Shown: positions 47,690 to 59,804, numbered from the stretch's first letter. The stretch is 64,000 nucleotides of DNA from Aselliscus stoliczkanus (GCA_033961575.1 CM066737.1:59912771-59976770), one strand, 5' to 3'. A program made the numbers and translations. Notes: generated from the letters alone by a model not told the origin.

Positions 47690-48560
47690 CTGCTTTAGTG
47701 TTTGTTTGTTTGTTTGTTTTGTCTGGAAAGCTGTTTATCTGATATTCGATTTTAAATCATAACATTGCTCGATGGACTAGACTTGGTTGAAGGACCTTGC
47801 TTTTCAGCATGTTGAATATTTTGTAACAATCCCTTCTGACCTGCAAAGTTTCTATTGAGAAATCAGCCAACAGTCTGATGGGAGCTCCTTTGTAAGTTAC
47901 TAGTTGCTTTCCTCTTTTTGCTTTTAGGATTCTCTCTTTTTTTTTAACCTTTGCCATTTGATTATAATGTGTCTTGATGTGGGCCTTTATGGGTTTATGT
48001 TATTTGGGACTCTGCACTACCTGAACTTGTATGTCTATTTCCTTCACCATATTAGGAATGTTTTCAGTCTATTTCTTCAAGTAGATTCTCAATCTCTTGC
48101 TTTCTCTCTTCTTCTGTTACCCCTATGATATGCTTGATGTTGTCCCAGAGGTCTCTTAGACTATCCTAGTTATTTTGGATTCTCTTCTTTTTGCTGTTGT
48201 GATTGGGTGTTTTCTGCTACCTTGTCTTCCAAATAACTGATTCTATCCTCTGCCTCATGTACTCTGCTAGTGATTCCTTCCAGTGCATTCTTCAGTTTAG
48301 TTTTTGTATTCTTCACATCTTTGGGTTCTTTTTTATAGTTTCTATGTCCTTTTTAAAGCTTGCTATCTCTTTGTTAAAATTCTCACTATGTTCCTTGAGT
48401 ATTCTTATAACCATTGTTTTGAACTCTGTATCTGGTAGGTTACCTGCCTCCATTTCTTTTAGTTCTTTTCTCTGGAGTTTTCTCCTGTTCTTTCATTTGG
48501 GTTGCATATCTTTGTTTCCTCATTTTGGCTGCCTCTCTGTGTTTGTAGGTAGATCTGCTA
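47690..48560 (-). pseudogene. L1 ORF1 relic in element C
   Basis: The antisense frame 47757-47957 reads MAKVKKKERILKAKRGKQLV, GAPIRLLADFSIETLQVRRD, matching the ORF1p C-terminal domain. The N-terminal part runs to about 48560. Stops interrupt it. Confidence 0.72.
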
Positions 48561-50127
48561 TGTCTCCCTTCTTGGCCGGGTAGCCTTTTGTAGTAGTTGC
48601 CCTGTGGGGCCCTGGCACAGTCTCCCTGGTCACCTGTGCTGGGTGCTCCAGGAGTGTCCCTTTTGTGGGCTCCATGTGCCCTCCTGTTATAGTTGAGCCT
48701 TAATCAATATTGACATGTCAGTAGATAGGATTGACCTTAGGTTGACTGGCTATGGAGTTTGGCCATAGCCACAGCTTATGGCTGTTGTGCAGGGGCTGTT
48801 CTCCATTTAGTGGGATTTTCCCTAGTGGGCTCTAGTACCTGTTGAGAACATCCTTTGTGTATGATGCTTGTGAGTAATTTGGTGGGGCTCTACTGTGGTG
48901 TGAAGCCAACCTCCAAGCATGTTGGTTCTTGGGCCTCTTGGAAGTGGCTCTGGTATAGGCCCAGGTCACCCACAGCCTGTTCCCAGCTGTAGGTTACCTG
49001 CTAGGAGCTACAAAGTGATCCACAGTTGTTGGTTGTCTGTGCTAAACCTGGAGGCATGTGGGAGAATCCACACTGTGAACAGAAGGTGTCTGCCCCAGCT
49101 TGTACTATCTCCACAAAAAGCCAGGACACCCTGAGTCTCACTGCTACCTGCTGGCTCCCGTAAAGTTCAGCCACTGATAGCACCTATTGCAGTATGCAAG
49201 TTAGGTGAGGCAGTGTCTCAGGGAGTCACTGGAGTAGAAGAACTGTGGTCACCAAGTTCATGTAAATTGTAGCTGGTTGCCAGTGCTCAGTCTGGAGTGA
49301 CTGGCCAGAAGTCTTAGAGCACACCGAGGTCAGTTGCCATGTGCTTGGGCATGCTGGACTCTGATAGTTTTCCAAATAAAAGTGCAATGGGGATGGGACT
49401 GGCTCGTGGAGATGGTGCCTCCAGTTTTGGGGGTGTTGGGTGGCATGGAGTCCCAGTGGAGCTCACCAGGATGATCAGATTCAGGTATGGCTATGTGGTA
49501 GCTGGCTCAACATAGGAAGGATGGCACCTGCCTACTGGCTGCATGAGAGAAGCACCCCTCATAGGGAAAATGGTGACTGTCTTCCTGCCCTCACACCAAA
49601 GCCACATACCTCAGTCAGCCTCCCTTACTCCTATATGTCTCTGACACCCTGAGTCACTGTCCCTCCATCAGGGTCCAGGGTGAGTGCCTGTGGGCAATTG
49701 AGTCTGTCTGAGGGCCATCTAAGAGAATGTCTGGGTTTCCTACATCCTTCTATCCCACCCAGATTGTCTGAATACCCAGCGTTTTTCAGTCAAATAAAGG
49801 GAACTCTTCTTCCTGGCACCAGTATTCTGAGCTGGAGAGCTTGGTGTGGGGCTGGGGTCCCACATTCCTCTGGGGGGAAGCTCCATAGCTGAGAGAACCC
49901 TCCTGGTTCTCAACTACCACCCAGAAGTGTAGGGTCCTTTGCACATCTCTGCCCCTGCTACCAGTCTTGACATACCTTCTTCTTTATATTTTTAGTATCA
50001 GTAAATCAACTTGAGATGCTTCTCCAGGTTTTGTGTTCTATAATTTAGTTGTAATTTTAATGTGTTCATGGAAGGACATGGCACAGTGTTTATTTACTCT
50101 TCCATTTTGGATCTCTCTGGATAATTT

Positions 50128-50509
50128 TTAATAGATAAGAATAAAACTACATCAAAACTTATACTAATAAATTTGAATGTTTGGATGAAATGGTTAGTTT
50201 TCTAGAATAAAACATAAATTGTTAAAATTGATTCCAAAACAGAAAATAGACCAATAAGTATAAAAAAGTTAGAAAAAGAAAAGTTTAAATGAATGCCAAT
50301 AAACTATCTCTGGTCCAAATGGTTATATGGGTGATTTGTTTTAAACCTTCAAGGAATTGGAAATTTTTGTGCTTTTTTATTTATAGCACTAGAAAATAAA
50401 CTCAAGTTTACATGCTCTGTAAGCATAACTCTAATGCATACTGGCAAAGATAATCTTTATCATAAATAGTCTAATCTCATTTATGAATGTATGTATATGT
50501 GTATGTATA

Positions 50510-50512
<3 letters not shown>
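50128..50512. other. AT-rich DNA, nothing recognised
   Basis: Unrecognised sequence between element C and the TA/GA microsatellite. Confidence 0.4.

Positions 50513-50514
<2 letters not shown>

Positions 50515-50578
<64 letters not shown>
50515..50578 (+). repeat. compound (TA)n(GA)n microsatellite
   Basis: About 20 TA units followed by about 11 GA units. Confidence 0.97.
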
Positions 50579-50599
50579 ATTGTTTGGCTATGGAAGGAG

Positions 50600-51545
50600 T
50601 TTCTAAGCATGACTTCTAAAGCAAAAACTGTATAAGATTTAAACAACTGATAGATTTGACTACACACAACTTAGAAAAATAATGAATACTAATTAAAATA
50701 TAAATTAAAAACTGGGGAAATAACTAAAAAATAAGTAACAGGTGAAGTATTAATATCTTTAATATATTAATATCACATGTATGTCAATTATAAAACATGA
50801 GACACTTTAGAAGACAACTGAAGAAGGGATATAAACAGAACATTTATAAATATGTATTGGCAATTAATCTATGAAAAATATTTAACCTACAAATAATCAA
50901 AATTAAAATTAATAACAATATACAGTTCTTCCCCTGTCAAAATAGGAAATGATTTTTAATATATAGTTAGTTCCAACAAGAATATTGTGAAATTGACACT
51001 CATATACATTGATAATGCAGTGTAAATCAGCACCAATCATCTTGAGGGAAACTTGGCAATGTGTGTGAAGAGTCTTAAACAGCTTTATACCAAGTAAATT
51101 CACAGATTGGGAATTAGTATAAAAAAATAATGAGTGATATGAAGAAAGACATATTTAAAAGGAGGTTAATTGCAAACAGCAAACATTTGGAATCAGTTTA
51201 GATATGCAAATATTGGGAATATTTAAATGAACTATGATGCATCCAAATGATGGAATATTGATGCCTTTAAAAAGCATGTTTTAAGATCATATTTTGTGAC
51301 ATGGGAAATATACATAATTTAAGTTTACCTAAACTAAGAAGAATATGAAACAGAATTTGAATGGTTTTATGGTATTTATATACACATAAATATACAGAAA
51401 ATACTAAATGCATAAGATTTTTAACAGTATTCATGTCTTCCTGGTGGGATTTTGAGTAATTTTTATATTTGTTTTTTCTTTTAGATTTTCTGTATTTTCT
51501 ATAATGGACACATACTACTTTCCGTTATTTCAAAAACAATGATTA
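50600..51545 (+). repeat. old L1M 3' portion
   Basis: Sense old L1 3' UTR and ORF2 end: TGATGCATCCAAATGATGG, AATATTGATGCCTTTAAAAA, CTTCCTGGTGGGATTTTGAG, TTTCTGTATTTTCTATAATG. Diverged throughout. Confidence 0.6.
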
Positions 51546-51559
51546 ATAATGTTTACATT

Positions 51560-52542
51560 GAATTACTGAAATTAATTTCTGCATGGAAATATCATAAAAA
51601 ACAGAATATGAATCCATTCAGAGCCTACCTACAACAAGTGAGATACTCAAAATTCATTAAAACTCAGTAGGCATAGAGAGAACAATACTTCAGAAACCTT
51701 AAAGCCCTCAAAGTAGCAAATGGTCAGCCTGAATAAATATTCTTTATAATATGTTGGTGAAGATCAAGTGCAGGTAGGAAAAAGATAAATTTAACAAGTC
51801 AGCGCATAATTACATCAATCAGTATGAAGAGATTAGTGCAGTTCTTCAGATGGCAAAGTGTTCGAGAGATCACATTTTATTAGTTCCTGGGTCTTTTGTC
51901 TTTCATTTAGCTTTTTCCTTTTTTATGATGCATTAAAATTTTTGATCAGATCCACTTTGCTATCAAGATGGATTTGATCATTTAACATTGTATCATCAGG
52001 AGTAAGCCCACTAGAGCATGCATTCAAGGTAATTTTATTTTATTTGGGTGGTATAATTGAAGAATTGCATTTTCAATGTTAGAAGATCTCTAAAATGGTT
52101 CCTAGCATGAACCTTGGTCAACTGGATTCAGTCCTATTTAATAGTGCTTTTGACAGCGTTCATTTGAAACTCTAGTGCCAAATTCTGGGGGTAAGGAACC
52201 TTGAATGAAATTAGTTTCTGAAAGAACAAGGAGGATAACATGTTCTTCTTTCTTTCAGAATTGATGACAATCTTAAAATGTCAGATTTATCTGCATTTAA
52301 ATAACACATTCATGGAAAATGAACTGTTTTTGATTAGAATATTTAAAAAAGAAGACCAACACATGGGTAGTCATAGAACTTCCAGAGGACAAGTACCTAT
52401 TTCATCTTTTCTTTATATTACCAGAAAGTAATCTGAAATGTACTCTACAGAATGGTTTTTACAATTTTTGCAAAGAGAGGAAAAAATGGTCAAGTGATTT
52501 GATTAAAATTTTAACAATTATGATATTAAAATATTTAGTTAT
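51560..52542. other. AT-rich DNA, nothing recognised
   Basis: No recognisable element before the target duplication of element E. Confidence 0.4.
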
Positions 52543-54151
52543 GGGTATTCAATTATTTTCTTTTTTTAAAAAAATGTTATTAAAATATATCTAACATACA
52601 ATATTATATTAGTGTCAGATATACCCCCTATTTATAAACCTAACGAAGTGAGTCGAGGAACCATCTGACACCATACAATGCCATCACAATACTATTGACT
52701 ATATTCCCCATGCTGTACATTATATCACCATGACTTATTTGTTTCATATCTAAAAATTTGAATCTCTTATTCCCCTTCATCATTCCCCACCCATTTTTTA
52801 ATTTTTCAATTACAGTTAATATTCAATATTATTTTATATTAGTTTCGGTGTACAGCGCAGTGGTTAGACATTTATATAATTTATGCAGTGATCCCATAAT
52901 TTATGCCCCAATTAGTCTAGTACCCACATGGAAATATACATAGCTGTTCCAATATTACTAACTATTTCTGTATGCTTTATTTTATATCCCCATGACTATT
53001 TCATAACTACCAACTTGTACTTCTTAATCCTTTCACCTTTTTCACCCTTCCATCTGGTCCCTCAGCCCCCTACTATCTGACAGCCATGAGCTTGTTCCTT
53101 GCATCTATGAGTTTGTTTCTGTTTTATCTGTTCATTTATTTTGCTTTAGATCCCACATAGAAGTTAGATCATGTGGTATTTCTCTTTCTCTGTCAGACTT
53201 ATTTCACTTAGCATAATACCTTCTAGTTGTCACAAAAGGTAAGATTTCATTCTTTTTATGGTTGAGTAATGTTCCATTGTATATATATACCACATCTTCT
53301 TTATCCAGTTATCTACTGATGGACACTTAGGCTGCTTCCATATCTTGGCTATTGTATATAATGCTGTAATAAACATAGGGGTACAAATATCTTTTCGAAT
53401 TAGTGTTTTCCATTTCCTCAGATCAATACCCAGATGTGGAATTTCTGGGTCCTAACGTAGTTCTATTTTTTTTGTGGGGGCGGGTATTTCCTTCTTTGTT
53501 TTTAAATTTATTTTTAATTAGTTTCAGGTGTACAACACAGTGAAATAGTTATACTTTTTACCCCTCAAAGTGACAACCCCTCTCCCCACATATCATATAT
53601 ATCTATTACACTTCCTCTGACTCCCTTCCACATTATAACCCACATCCCATGACTATCTATATATTCAATTACAGTTGGTATACAATATTATACAACCTCA
53701 GCTTCAGGTGTACAGTGCAGGGATCAAGCCTCTACTCCATCCATGAAGTGGTCTCCCTAACAAAACATATGACCATCTGACACCCCACAAAATATTTACA
53801 ACATTATTAATTATATTCCCCGAACTGTCTTTCATATCCCTGTGGCAATATAGTAGTTGCCTATTTTTGCTGTCTAATCCCTTCCCCTTCTCCCTCATCC
53901 CCACCCCCTCCCAACTAGCAACCCTATTTTTCCTCTATATCTATGAGACAGTTTCTGTTTACTTTGCTCATTCATTCAGTTTTTCAGGTTCCACATATGA
54001 GTGAGATCATATGGTATTTGTCTTTCTCTGACTGACTTATTTCACTTAAAATAATAGTCTCTAGGTCCATCCATATCATTGCAAATGGTATGATTTCATT
54101 GTTTTTTATAGTGGAGTAATACTCCATTGTATAAATATACCACAGTTTCTT

Positions 54152-54258
54152 GTTTTGTTTTTTTGAGGGCAGTATCACTGGCCCTCATATGTGGGATCCG
54201 AACCAGGGCCGCTGGCATCCCAAGTCAGCGCTTAACCACTGCGCCACTCGGCCAGCCC
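54152..54258 (-). mobile_element. short tRNA-derived SINE
   Basis: Reverse monomer. A perfect 16-bp target duplication TATACCACAGTTTCTT lies at 54136-54151 and 54259-54274, inside the antisense arm of L1 F. Confidence 0.96.
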
Positions 54259-54468
54259 TATACCACAGTTTCTTAATCCAGTCATCTACTGATGGGCATT
54301 TCGGTTGTTTCCAAGTCTTAGTTATTGTAAATAGCGCTGCAATGAACATAGGGGTGCATAAATTTTTTTGAATAAGTGTCTTGGGTTTTTCAGGATAAAT
54401 ACCTAGGAGTGGAATTGCTGGGTCAAAAGGTAGCTCCATTTCCAGTTTTTTGAGATACCTCCATACTC

Positions 54469-55386
54469 AAACTATTCCAAAGAATCCAGAAGGAGGGAAA
54501 GCTCCCAAACTCTTTTTATGAAGCCACTATCACCCTGATTCCAAAACCAGATAAAGACAGCACAAAAAAGGAAAACTACAGGCCAATATCCCCGATGAAT
54601 ATAGATGCAAAAATTCTCAATAAAATATAAACAAACAGAATTCAGCAATATATTAAGAAGATCATATATCATGATCAAGTGGGTTTCATCCCTAGTACGC
54701 AAGGCTGGTTCAACATCCGTAAATCAATTAATGTGATACACCACATCAACAAAATGAAGGATAAAAATCACATGGTAATTTCAATAGATGCATAAAAAGT
54801 ATCTGACAAAATCCAACAGCCATTTATGTTAAAAGCCCTTAGCAAAGTGGGAATACAGGGATCATATCTCAACATAATAAAAGCCATGTATGATAAACCT
54901 ACAGCTAACATCATACTCAATGAGGAAAAGCGAAAACCATTCCCCTTAAGATCAGGAACAAGAAAAGACTGTCCACTTTCTCCTCTTTTATTCAACATAG
55001 TTCTGGAAGTTCTAGCCACAGCAATAAGACAAGAAAAAGGAAAAAAAGGCATCCAAATTGGCAAGGAAGAAGTAATATTGTCATTATATGCAGATGACAT
55101 GATACTGTATATAGAGAACCCCAAATACTCCATCAAAAAATTATTGGAACTGATAGACAAATTCAGTAAAGTAGCAGGATATAAAATCAATGTTCAGAAA
55201 TCAGTGGCATTTGCATATACCAATTATAAACTAACGGAAGGAGAAATTAAGAAAACTGTCCCATTTACAATTGCTTCAAGAACTATAAAATACCTAGGAA
55301 CAAATTTAACCAAAGAAGTGAAAGATCTGTACTCAGAAAATTATAAGACACTGAAGAAAGAAATCAAAGAAGATACAAATAAATGG
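54469..55386 (+). pseudogene. L1 ORF2 reverse transcriptase fragment
   Basis: Sense ORF2 from the fingers/palm region. The first part (54520-54825) reads [20 protein letters not shown] with two in-frame stops. From 54826 there is an open stretch of about 190 codons with [20 protein letters not shown] and the catalytic YADDM at codons 88-92 (55087-55101), then [15 protein letters not shown] and [10 protein letters not shown]. In intact L1 this enzyme copies L1 RNA at the target site. Here it is a 5'- and 3'-incomplete inverted arm and cannot encode a working enzyme. The long open stretch suggests a fairly recent insertion. Confidence 0.88.
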
Positions 55387-55680
55387 AACGTGGTTCTATT
55401 TTTAATTTTTTGAAAACCCTCCATATTGTGTTCCACAGTAGCTGCACCAATTTGCAATCCCACTACCAATGCATGAGAATTCCCATTTCTCCACATCCTC
55501 ACCAACACGTGTTTGTTGATTTATTGATGATGGTCATTCTGACAGGTGTGAGGGGGTATCTCATGGTTTTATTTTGCATTTCTGTGATGATTAGTGACTT
55601 TGAGCATCTTTTCATGTCTATTGGCCATCTGTATGCCTTCATTGGAGAAATGTCTATTCAGTTCTTATGCCCTTTCTTTT

Positions 55681-57451
55681 TTTTTTATTCTTTTATTGTG
55701 AAATAAATTTTTTTAATTAGCTTCAGGTGTACAACACAGTGCAATAGTTATACATTTTACCCCTCAAAGCGACAACACCCTTCCCCCAATTCGCCACCCC
55801 ACTCCTCCTCCCCATATCACACATATCTATTACAATTCCTTTGACTCCCTTCCAGCGTATAATCCACATCCAGTGACTATCTATATATTCAATTACAGTT
55901 GGCATACAATATTATACAACATCAATTTCAGGTATACAGTGCAGTGATCAAGCCTCTACTGCATCCATGAAGTGGTCTTCCTAACAAGACATGTGACCAT
56001 CTGACACCCCACAAAATACTTAAAACATTATTGTATTCCCCGAACTGTCTTTCATACCCCTGTGGCAATATTGCAATTACCTATTTATGCTGTCTAATCC
56101 CTTCCCCTTCTTCCTCATCCCCACCCCTCTCCCAACCAGCAACACTGTTTCTCCTCTATATCTATGAGACTGTTTCTGTTTCTTTTGCTCATTAATTCAG
56201 TTTTTCAAATTCCACATATAAGTGAGATCATATGGTATTTGTCTTTCTCTGACTGACTTATTTCCCTTAATATAATAGTCTCTAGGACCATCCATATCAT
56301 TGCAAATGGTACGATTTCATTCTTCTTCATAGCAGAGTAATACTCCATTGTATAATTTTACCAGAGTTTCTTAATCCAGTCATCTACCAATGGGCATTTT
56401 GGTTGTTTCCAAGTCTTGGCTATTGTAAGTAGCACTGCAATAAACATAGGGGTGCATACATTTTTTCGAATTAGTATCTTGGATTCTTCTGGGTAGATAC
56501 CCAAGAGTGGAATTGCTCGGTCATATGGTAGTTCCATTTCCAGTTTTTAGAGATACATCCATACTGATTTCCATAATGGCTGCACCAATTTGCAGTCCCA
56601 CCAACAGTGTACCAGGGTTCCCTTTTCTCTACACCCTCACCAGCACTTGTTGTTTGTTGATTTGTTGATGATAGCCATTCTGACTGGAGTGAGGTGATAT
56701 CTCATTGTGGTTTTTATTTGCATTTCTCTGATGATTAGTGAGGCCAAACATTTTTTCATATGCCTGTTGGCCACCAACAGGAGTTTTATGGTTTCAGGTC
56801 TTACATTTAAGTCTTTAATCCATTTTGTGTTTGTTCTCATATGTGGTGTAAGTAGGTGGTCCATATTCATTTTTTTGCACGTGTCAGTCCAATTTTCCCA
56901 GCACCATTTATTAAATAGATTATCTTTACTCCAATGTAAATTCTTGCTTCAATTGTCATAGATTAAATGACGGTATATGGATGGGTTTAATTCCTGGACT
57001 CTCTATTCTATTCCATTGATCTATGTGCCTGTTTTTATGCCAGTACCATACTGTTTTGATTACTGTAGCCTTGTAGTATGTTTTGATGTCAAGTAGTGTG
57101 ATGCCTCCCACTTTGTTCTGATTTCTCAACATTGCCGTAGCTATTCAGGGTCTTTTGTGGCTCCATATAAATTTTAGGATTCTATGTTCTATTTCTGAGA
57201 AAAATGTCCTTCCTAGTTTGATTGGAATTGCATTGAATCTATATATTGCCTTAAATAGTATTGACATTTTAACTATATTAATTCTTCCTACCCATGAACA
57301 TGTTATATATTTCCATTTATTTGTATCTTCTTTGATATCTCTCTTCAGTGTCACATAATTTTCTCAGTACAGGTCTTTTATTTCTTTAGTAAATTGATTC
57401 CTAGATAATTTATTGTTTTTGAAGCAATTGTAAAAGAGATTGATTTCCAGT
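55681..57451 (-). mobile_element. Element G: antisense L1 fragment inside E
   Basis: L1 3' UTR from 55683 (AGCTTCAGGTGTACAACACA), ORF2 C-terminus and part of the ORF2 region after the reverse transcriptase. The antisense frame 57145-57354 reads [21 protein letters not shown] small internal deletion lies near 56782. It ends at 57451, where L1 5' UTR sequence begins. No convincing target duplication. Confidence 0.7.
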
Positions 57452-58828
57452 TATGCACTGGCCTCCCTCTCAGGCTCGCAGTGAGCTTTCCGCAATTAGC
57501 TGCTGTGTGCTCTGGAACCGTGTTCACTACCAAAACACAGGTTGATGCAGTTTGTCTGCTACTGCAAAAAAAAAACCCTCTGTGGCCTGCAGAGATGTGG
57601 GCCAGGTTCCAGGGGCTCAGGGTGCCTCTGGCAATACAGCTCTAGGTGGGTGGCGCAGGCCCCAAGGCACCACTCCATGTGGTCAGTGGCCCCACCAAGT
57701 CAGAGCAGCATGCACTCTGCACCAGCAATCAGCCCACACAGACTCGCTAGGAAAGCCTCGATCAGATCATGCAGGCACACAGCTCCCGGCCCAACACTCC
57801 CAGGAAAACTCCCAATCTCAGCCTGTCCCAATCAACTGCCCACAGATCCGACTAAGCAGCCCAATAGCTAAGCCCCAGCCTGGCAACTCTGCAGAAACAG
57901 TGTGGAGAGCAGGGACCCAAGGTGGTTCGCACACTCCTGAGTTTCATTGAACAGATTAATGCAACTGGAGAGCACCCGCCCTGAGTTTCCCTAGCTATGC
58001 AGCACAAGCCGGGCAGAGGGTGGGGATCCAAGGTGGCTTGCACGCTCCTGCGTCTCAGTGAGCAGCCTGTTGGAGCCGGAGGGCACCCGCCCAGCATTTC
58101 CCTGGCAATGCAGCACAAGCAGGGCGGAGGGTCGGAATCCAAGACCGCATACACAGGCATGCAGGCACACATGCACTCCTGCGCTAATTTCACCAGACCA
58201 ATGAGATCCCGGATCTGACCCTCTGTGGGAGGGTCCAACCCTGACAAAATGGCACCCTCCTGTACACAGCTTTTGTGCAAGCTCCATACCAGGGGAACAA
58301 TGGTCCCAAAACCTCCAGCTTCTGCACCAAAGGTGCTCAATTCAGTCCTTCCCCACAGGCTCCTGTGCCCAGCTCACACAGCTACTCCCTCCAATAGGAA
58401 CTGGGTGAGTGCTCACCAGTGAGCAAACCCATGCGCCAGCCCCACTGGTTCTCTCACTGTCCTCAGCCTCACCGAGCTGAGCAAAGAGAGTCCTCACTAA
58501 TTTCTACTGCCAGCTATCGTAGAACTCCTCTTCCCGGCAAAGCAACTCTGGGCTGGTGAGCTTGGTGTGGGGCCGGAGGGTCTCTCCCCCAACTGGAGAA
58601 AACTCCCCACATCTGGGGCATCCCTCACGGAGCTTGCCCTCTCTTGTCTGCTGCCCTCCTACCAGACTTGACATGGCCTCCTTTTTAGGTCCTTCGTTTA
58701 AAGTTTCTGTTCATCTGGTGTTCCAGGGGCTTCCGAAGTTAAATGTTATATAAATTATTTGTAATTTTGATGTGATCCTGTGAGGCAGTTGGGAAAGTGT
58801 CTGTCTATTCCTCCACCTTACTGGAACT
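57452..58828 (-). promoter_or_regulatory. L1 5' UTR with tandem 111-bp monomers
   Basis: GC-rich antisense 5' UTR ending at 58828. A unit of about 111 bp is repeated in tandem: 57913-58023, 58024-58133 and a partial third from 58134. Each unit begins GGA(C/T)CCAAG or similar and contains an AGCACCCGCC or GGCACCCGCC block. The 5' UTR of element D has only one such unit. Tandem 5' UTR monomers act as promoters in mouse L1; the same role here is inference. The 98-162 codon frames inside are shadows. Confidence 0.7.
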
Positions 58829-58840
58829 GGGTATTCAATT

Positions 58841-59197
58841 TTAATTTTAGTCCTTTATAATAAAAATGTATAGCTCTAGGACATAATGAAGTTATTTTAT
58901 TCCTAATATAGAGACTGTGTCACTTCTTTACTCTAAGAACTAATTGATGCAAAAATAAAATTTAAACGGTTTACCTCTCTTGGTAGGTGGCTACAATTTG
59001 GAGTGTGCATTGTTTTTCTTTTGCAGAACATAAAGAAGTGAAAAACATGATTTGCATTAAAGTGAAATGGGCAAGAAGCATATTTTAAAATCAACAAGGT
59101 TTGTCTTTTCTCATTATACAAATAATAAGAAGCTGGCAAAGACAAATGCAAGAGCCACACTATCATCTTGCATGGGAAAAATTCTTTAGATTATGAA

Positions 59198-59200
<3 letters not shown>
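58841..59200. other. AT-rich DNA, nothing recognised
   Basis: No recognisable element between element E and the GT microsatellite. Confidence 0.4.

Positions 59201-59231
<31 letters not shown>
59201..59231 (+). repeat. (GT)n microsatellite
   Basis: About 15 GT units, followed by a purine-rich stretch to about 59300. Confidence 0.96.
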
Positions 59232-59232
<1 letters not shown>

Positions 59233-59803
59233 AGAGGGAGGGAGAGAAGCAAGAGGGGGAAAGGCAGGGAAAGGAAGAGCATTTGAGAGAACTAGCAGGA
59301 AACATGGGATGGCGGTGGATAGAGGGGTTAAATAATAAGGATCCGCTGAGGCTATTTTTATCTTAAATCATCTAAACAACTGCATGTAGATAATTGTCAA
59401 GTAAGTAGGTCAGGCCAGGGATTTGTGTTTTAGTCACCATAACATACGATAAGAAGTTTTCATTCTTCCCTGTTTCTTACTGCATCTGATGTTATTAAGT
59501 AAAATATTTTTCAATGGCTAGCTTAGCCACTGTTATTCTATTCTTTCCAAAAGTCAATTGGAACGTACCATCCCAAGAGCTCACATGTGTAATAACGTAT
59601 ATTAATGTGCGACCCAATAGTTTGGAATCTAAGAATACAGGTGGATGGATTGAAACTGAGGTTTGAAGACAATGGAAGTGAAAAGTAAATGCAAAATTGA
59701 TTACAACATTGACACAATTTAATCCAATCAATTGGATGCATGCTTCACTCAGGACATCTCAGGTGCATTACAAATACTACCTAATGCTGACTCATATGTG
59801 AGG

Positions 59804-59804
<1 letters not shown>
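59232..59804. other. unique-looking DNA, nothing recognised
   Basis: No recognisable element between the two microsatellites. Confidence 0.4.

Larger units (their letters stand above)
43161..50117 (-). mobile_element. Element C: internally deleted (half-L1-like) L1
   Basis: Third copy of the A/B structure. A 10-bp duplication TGGATAATTT (43151-43160 and 50118-50127) bounds it. The 3' UTR starts at 43161 and is split at 43386 by L1 D; the rest runs from 46524. The ORF2 C-terminal tail (about 46980-47325) joins the ORF2 N-terminal remnant at about 47325 (GGGTCC on +), the same junction as A and B. ORF1 lies at about 47690-48560 and the 5' UTR at about 48560-50117. Without nested D and the SINE at 43195-43301 it is about 3.7 kb, matching A and B. 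Confidence 0.85.
53471..55386 (-). mobile_element. Element F: twin-primed L1 inside E
   Basis: 53500-54467 is an antisense L1 3' end. 54468-55386 is sense ORF2. The target duplication AACGTAGTTCTATTTTT (53454-53470) versus AACGTGGTTCTATTTTT (55387-55403) matches at 16 of 17 positions. About 1 kb of ORF2 is missing between the two inverted parts. Between the L1 3' end and the outer T tract lie about 27 bp of foreign sequence (53474-53500), possibly a short 3' transduction. A SINE sits at 54152-54258. Confidence 0.88.
52555..58828 (-). mobile_element. Element E: L1 with 5' UTR and 3' end, lacking ORF1, with nested L1s
   Basis: Bounded by a perfect 12-bp duplication GGGTATTCAATT (52543-52554 and 58829-58840). 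Own sequence: 3' UTR with a duplicated unit (about 52589 and 52816) and ORF2 C-terminus (52555-53470 and 55387-about 55680), then the 5' UTR (about 57452-58828), whose end matches that of element D in reverse. Nested are L1 F (53471-55386) and an antisense L1 fragment (about 55681-57451). The own sequence totals only about 2.6 kb and has no ORF1 or reverse transcriptase. An alternative is that the 5' UTR belongs to the fragment at 55681; the outer target duplication argues against that. Confidence 0.68.

Noticed and set aside
43161..50117. Endogenous retrovirus
   Set aside because: The internal frames are L1 ORF1 and endonuclease types, there are no paired LTRs, and no gag, protease or envelope-like sequence was seen. 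Only solo MaLR-type LTR relics occur in the window.
57852..58340. 162-codon frame and overlapping 132-codon frame (57552-57950)
   Set aside because: Both are within the tandem-monomer 5' UTR of an L1. Their internal repeats mirror the DNA repeat and not a protein family.
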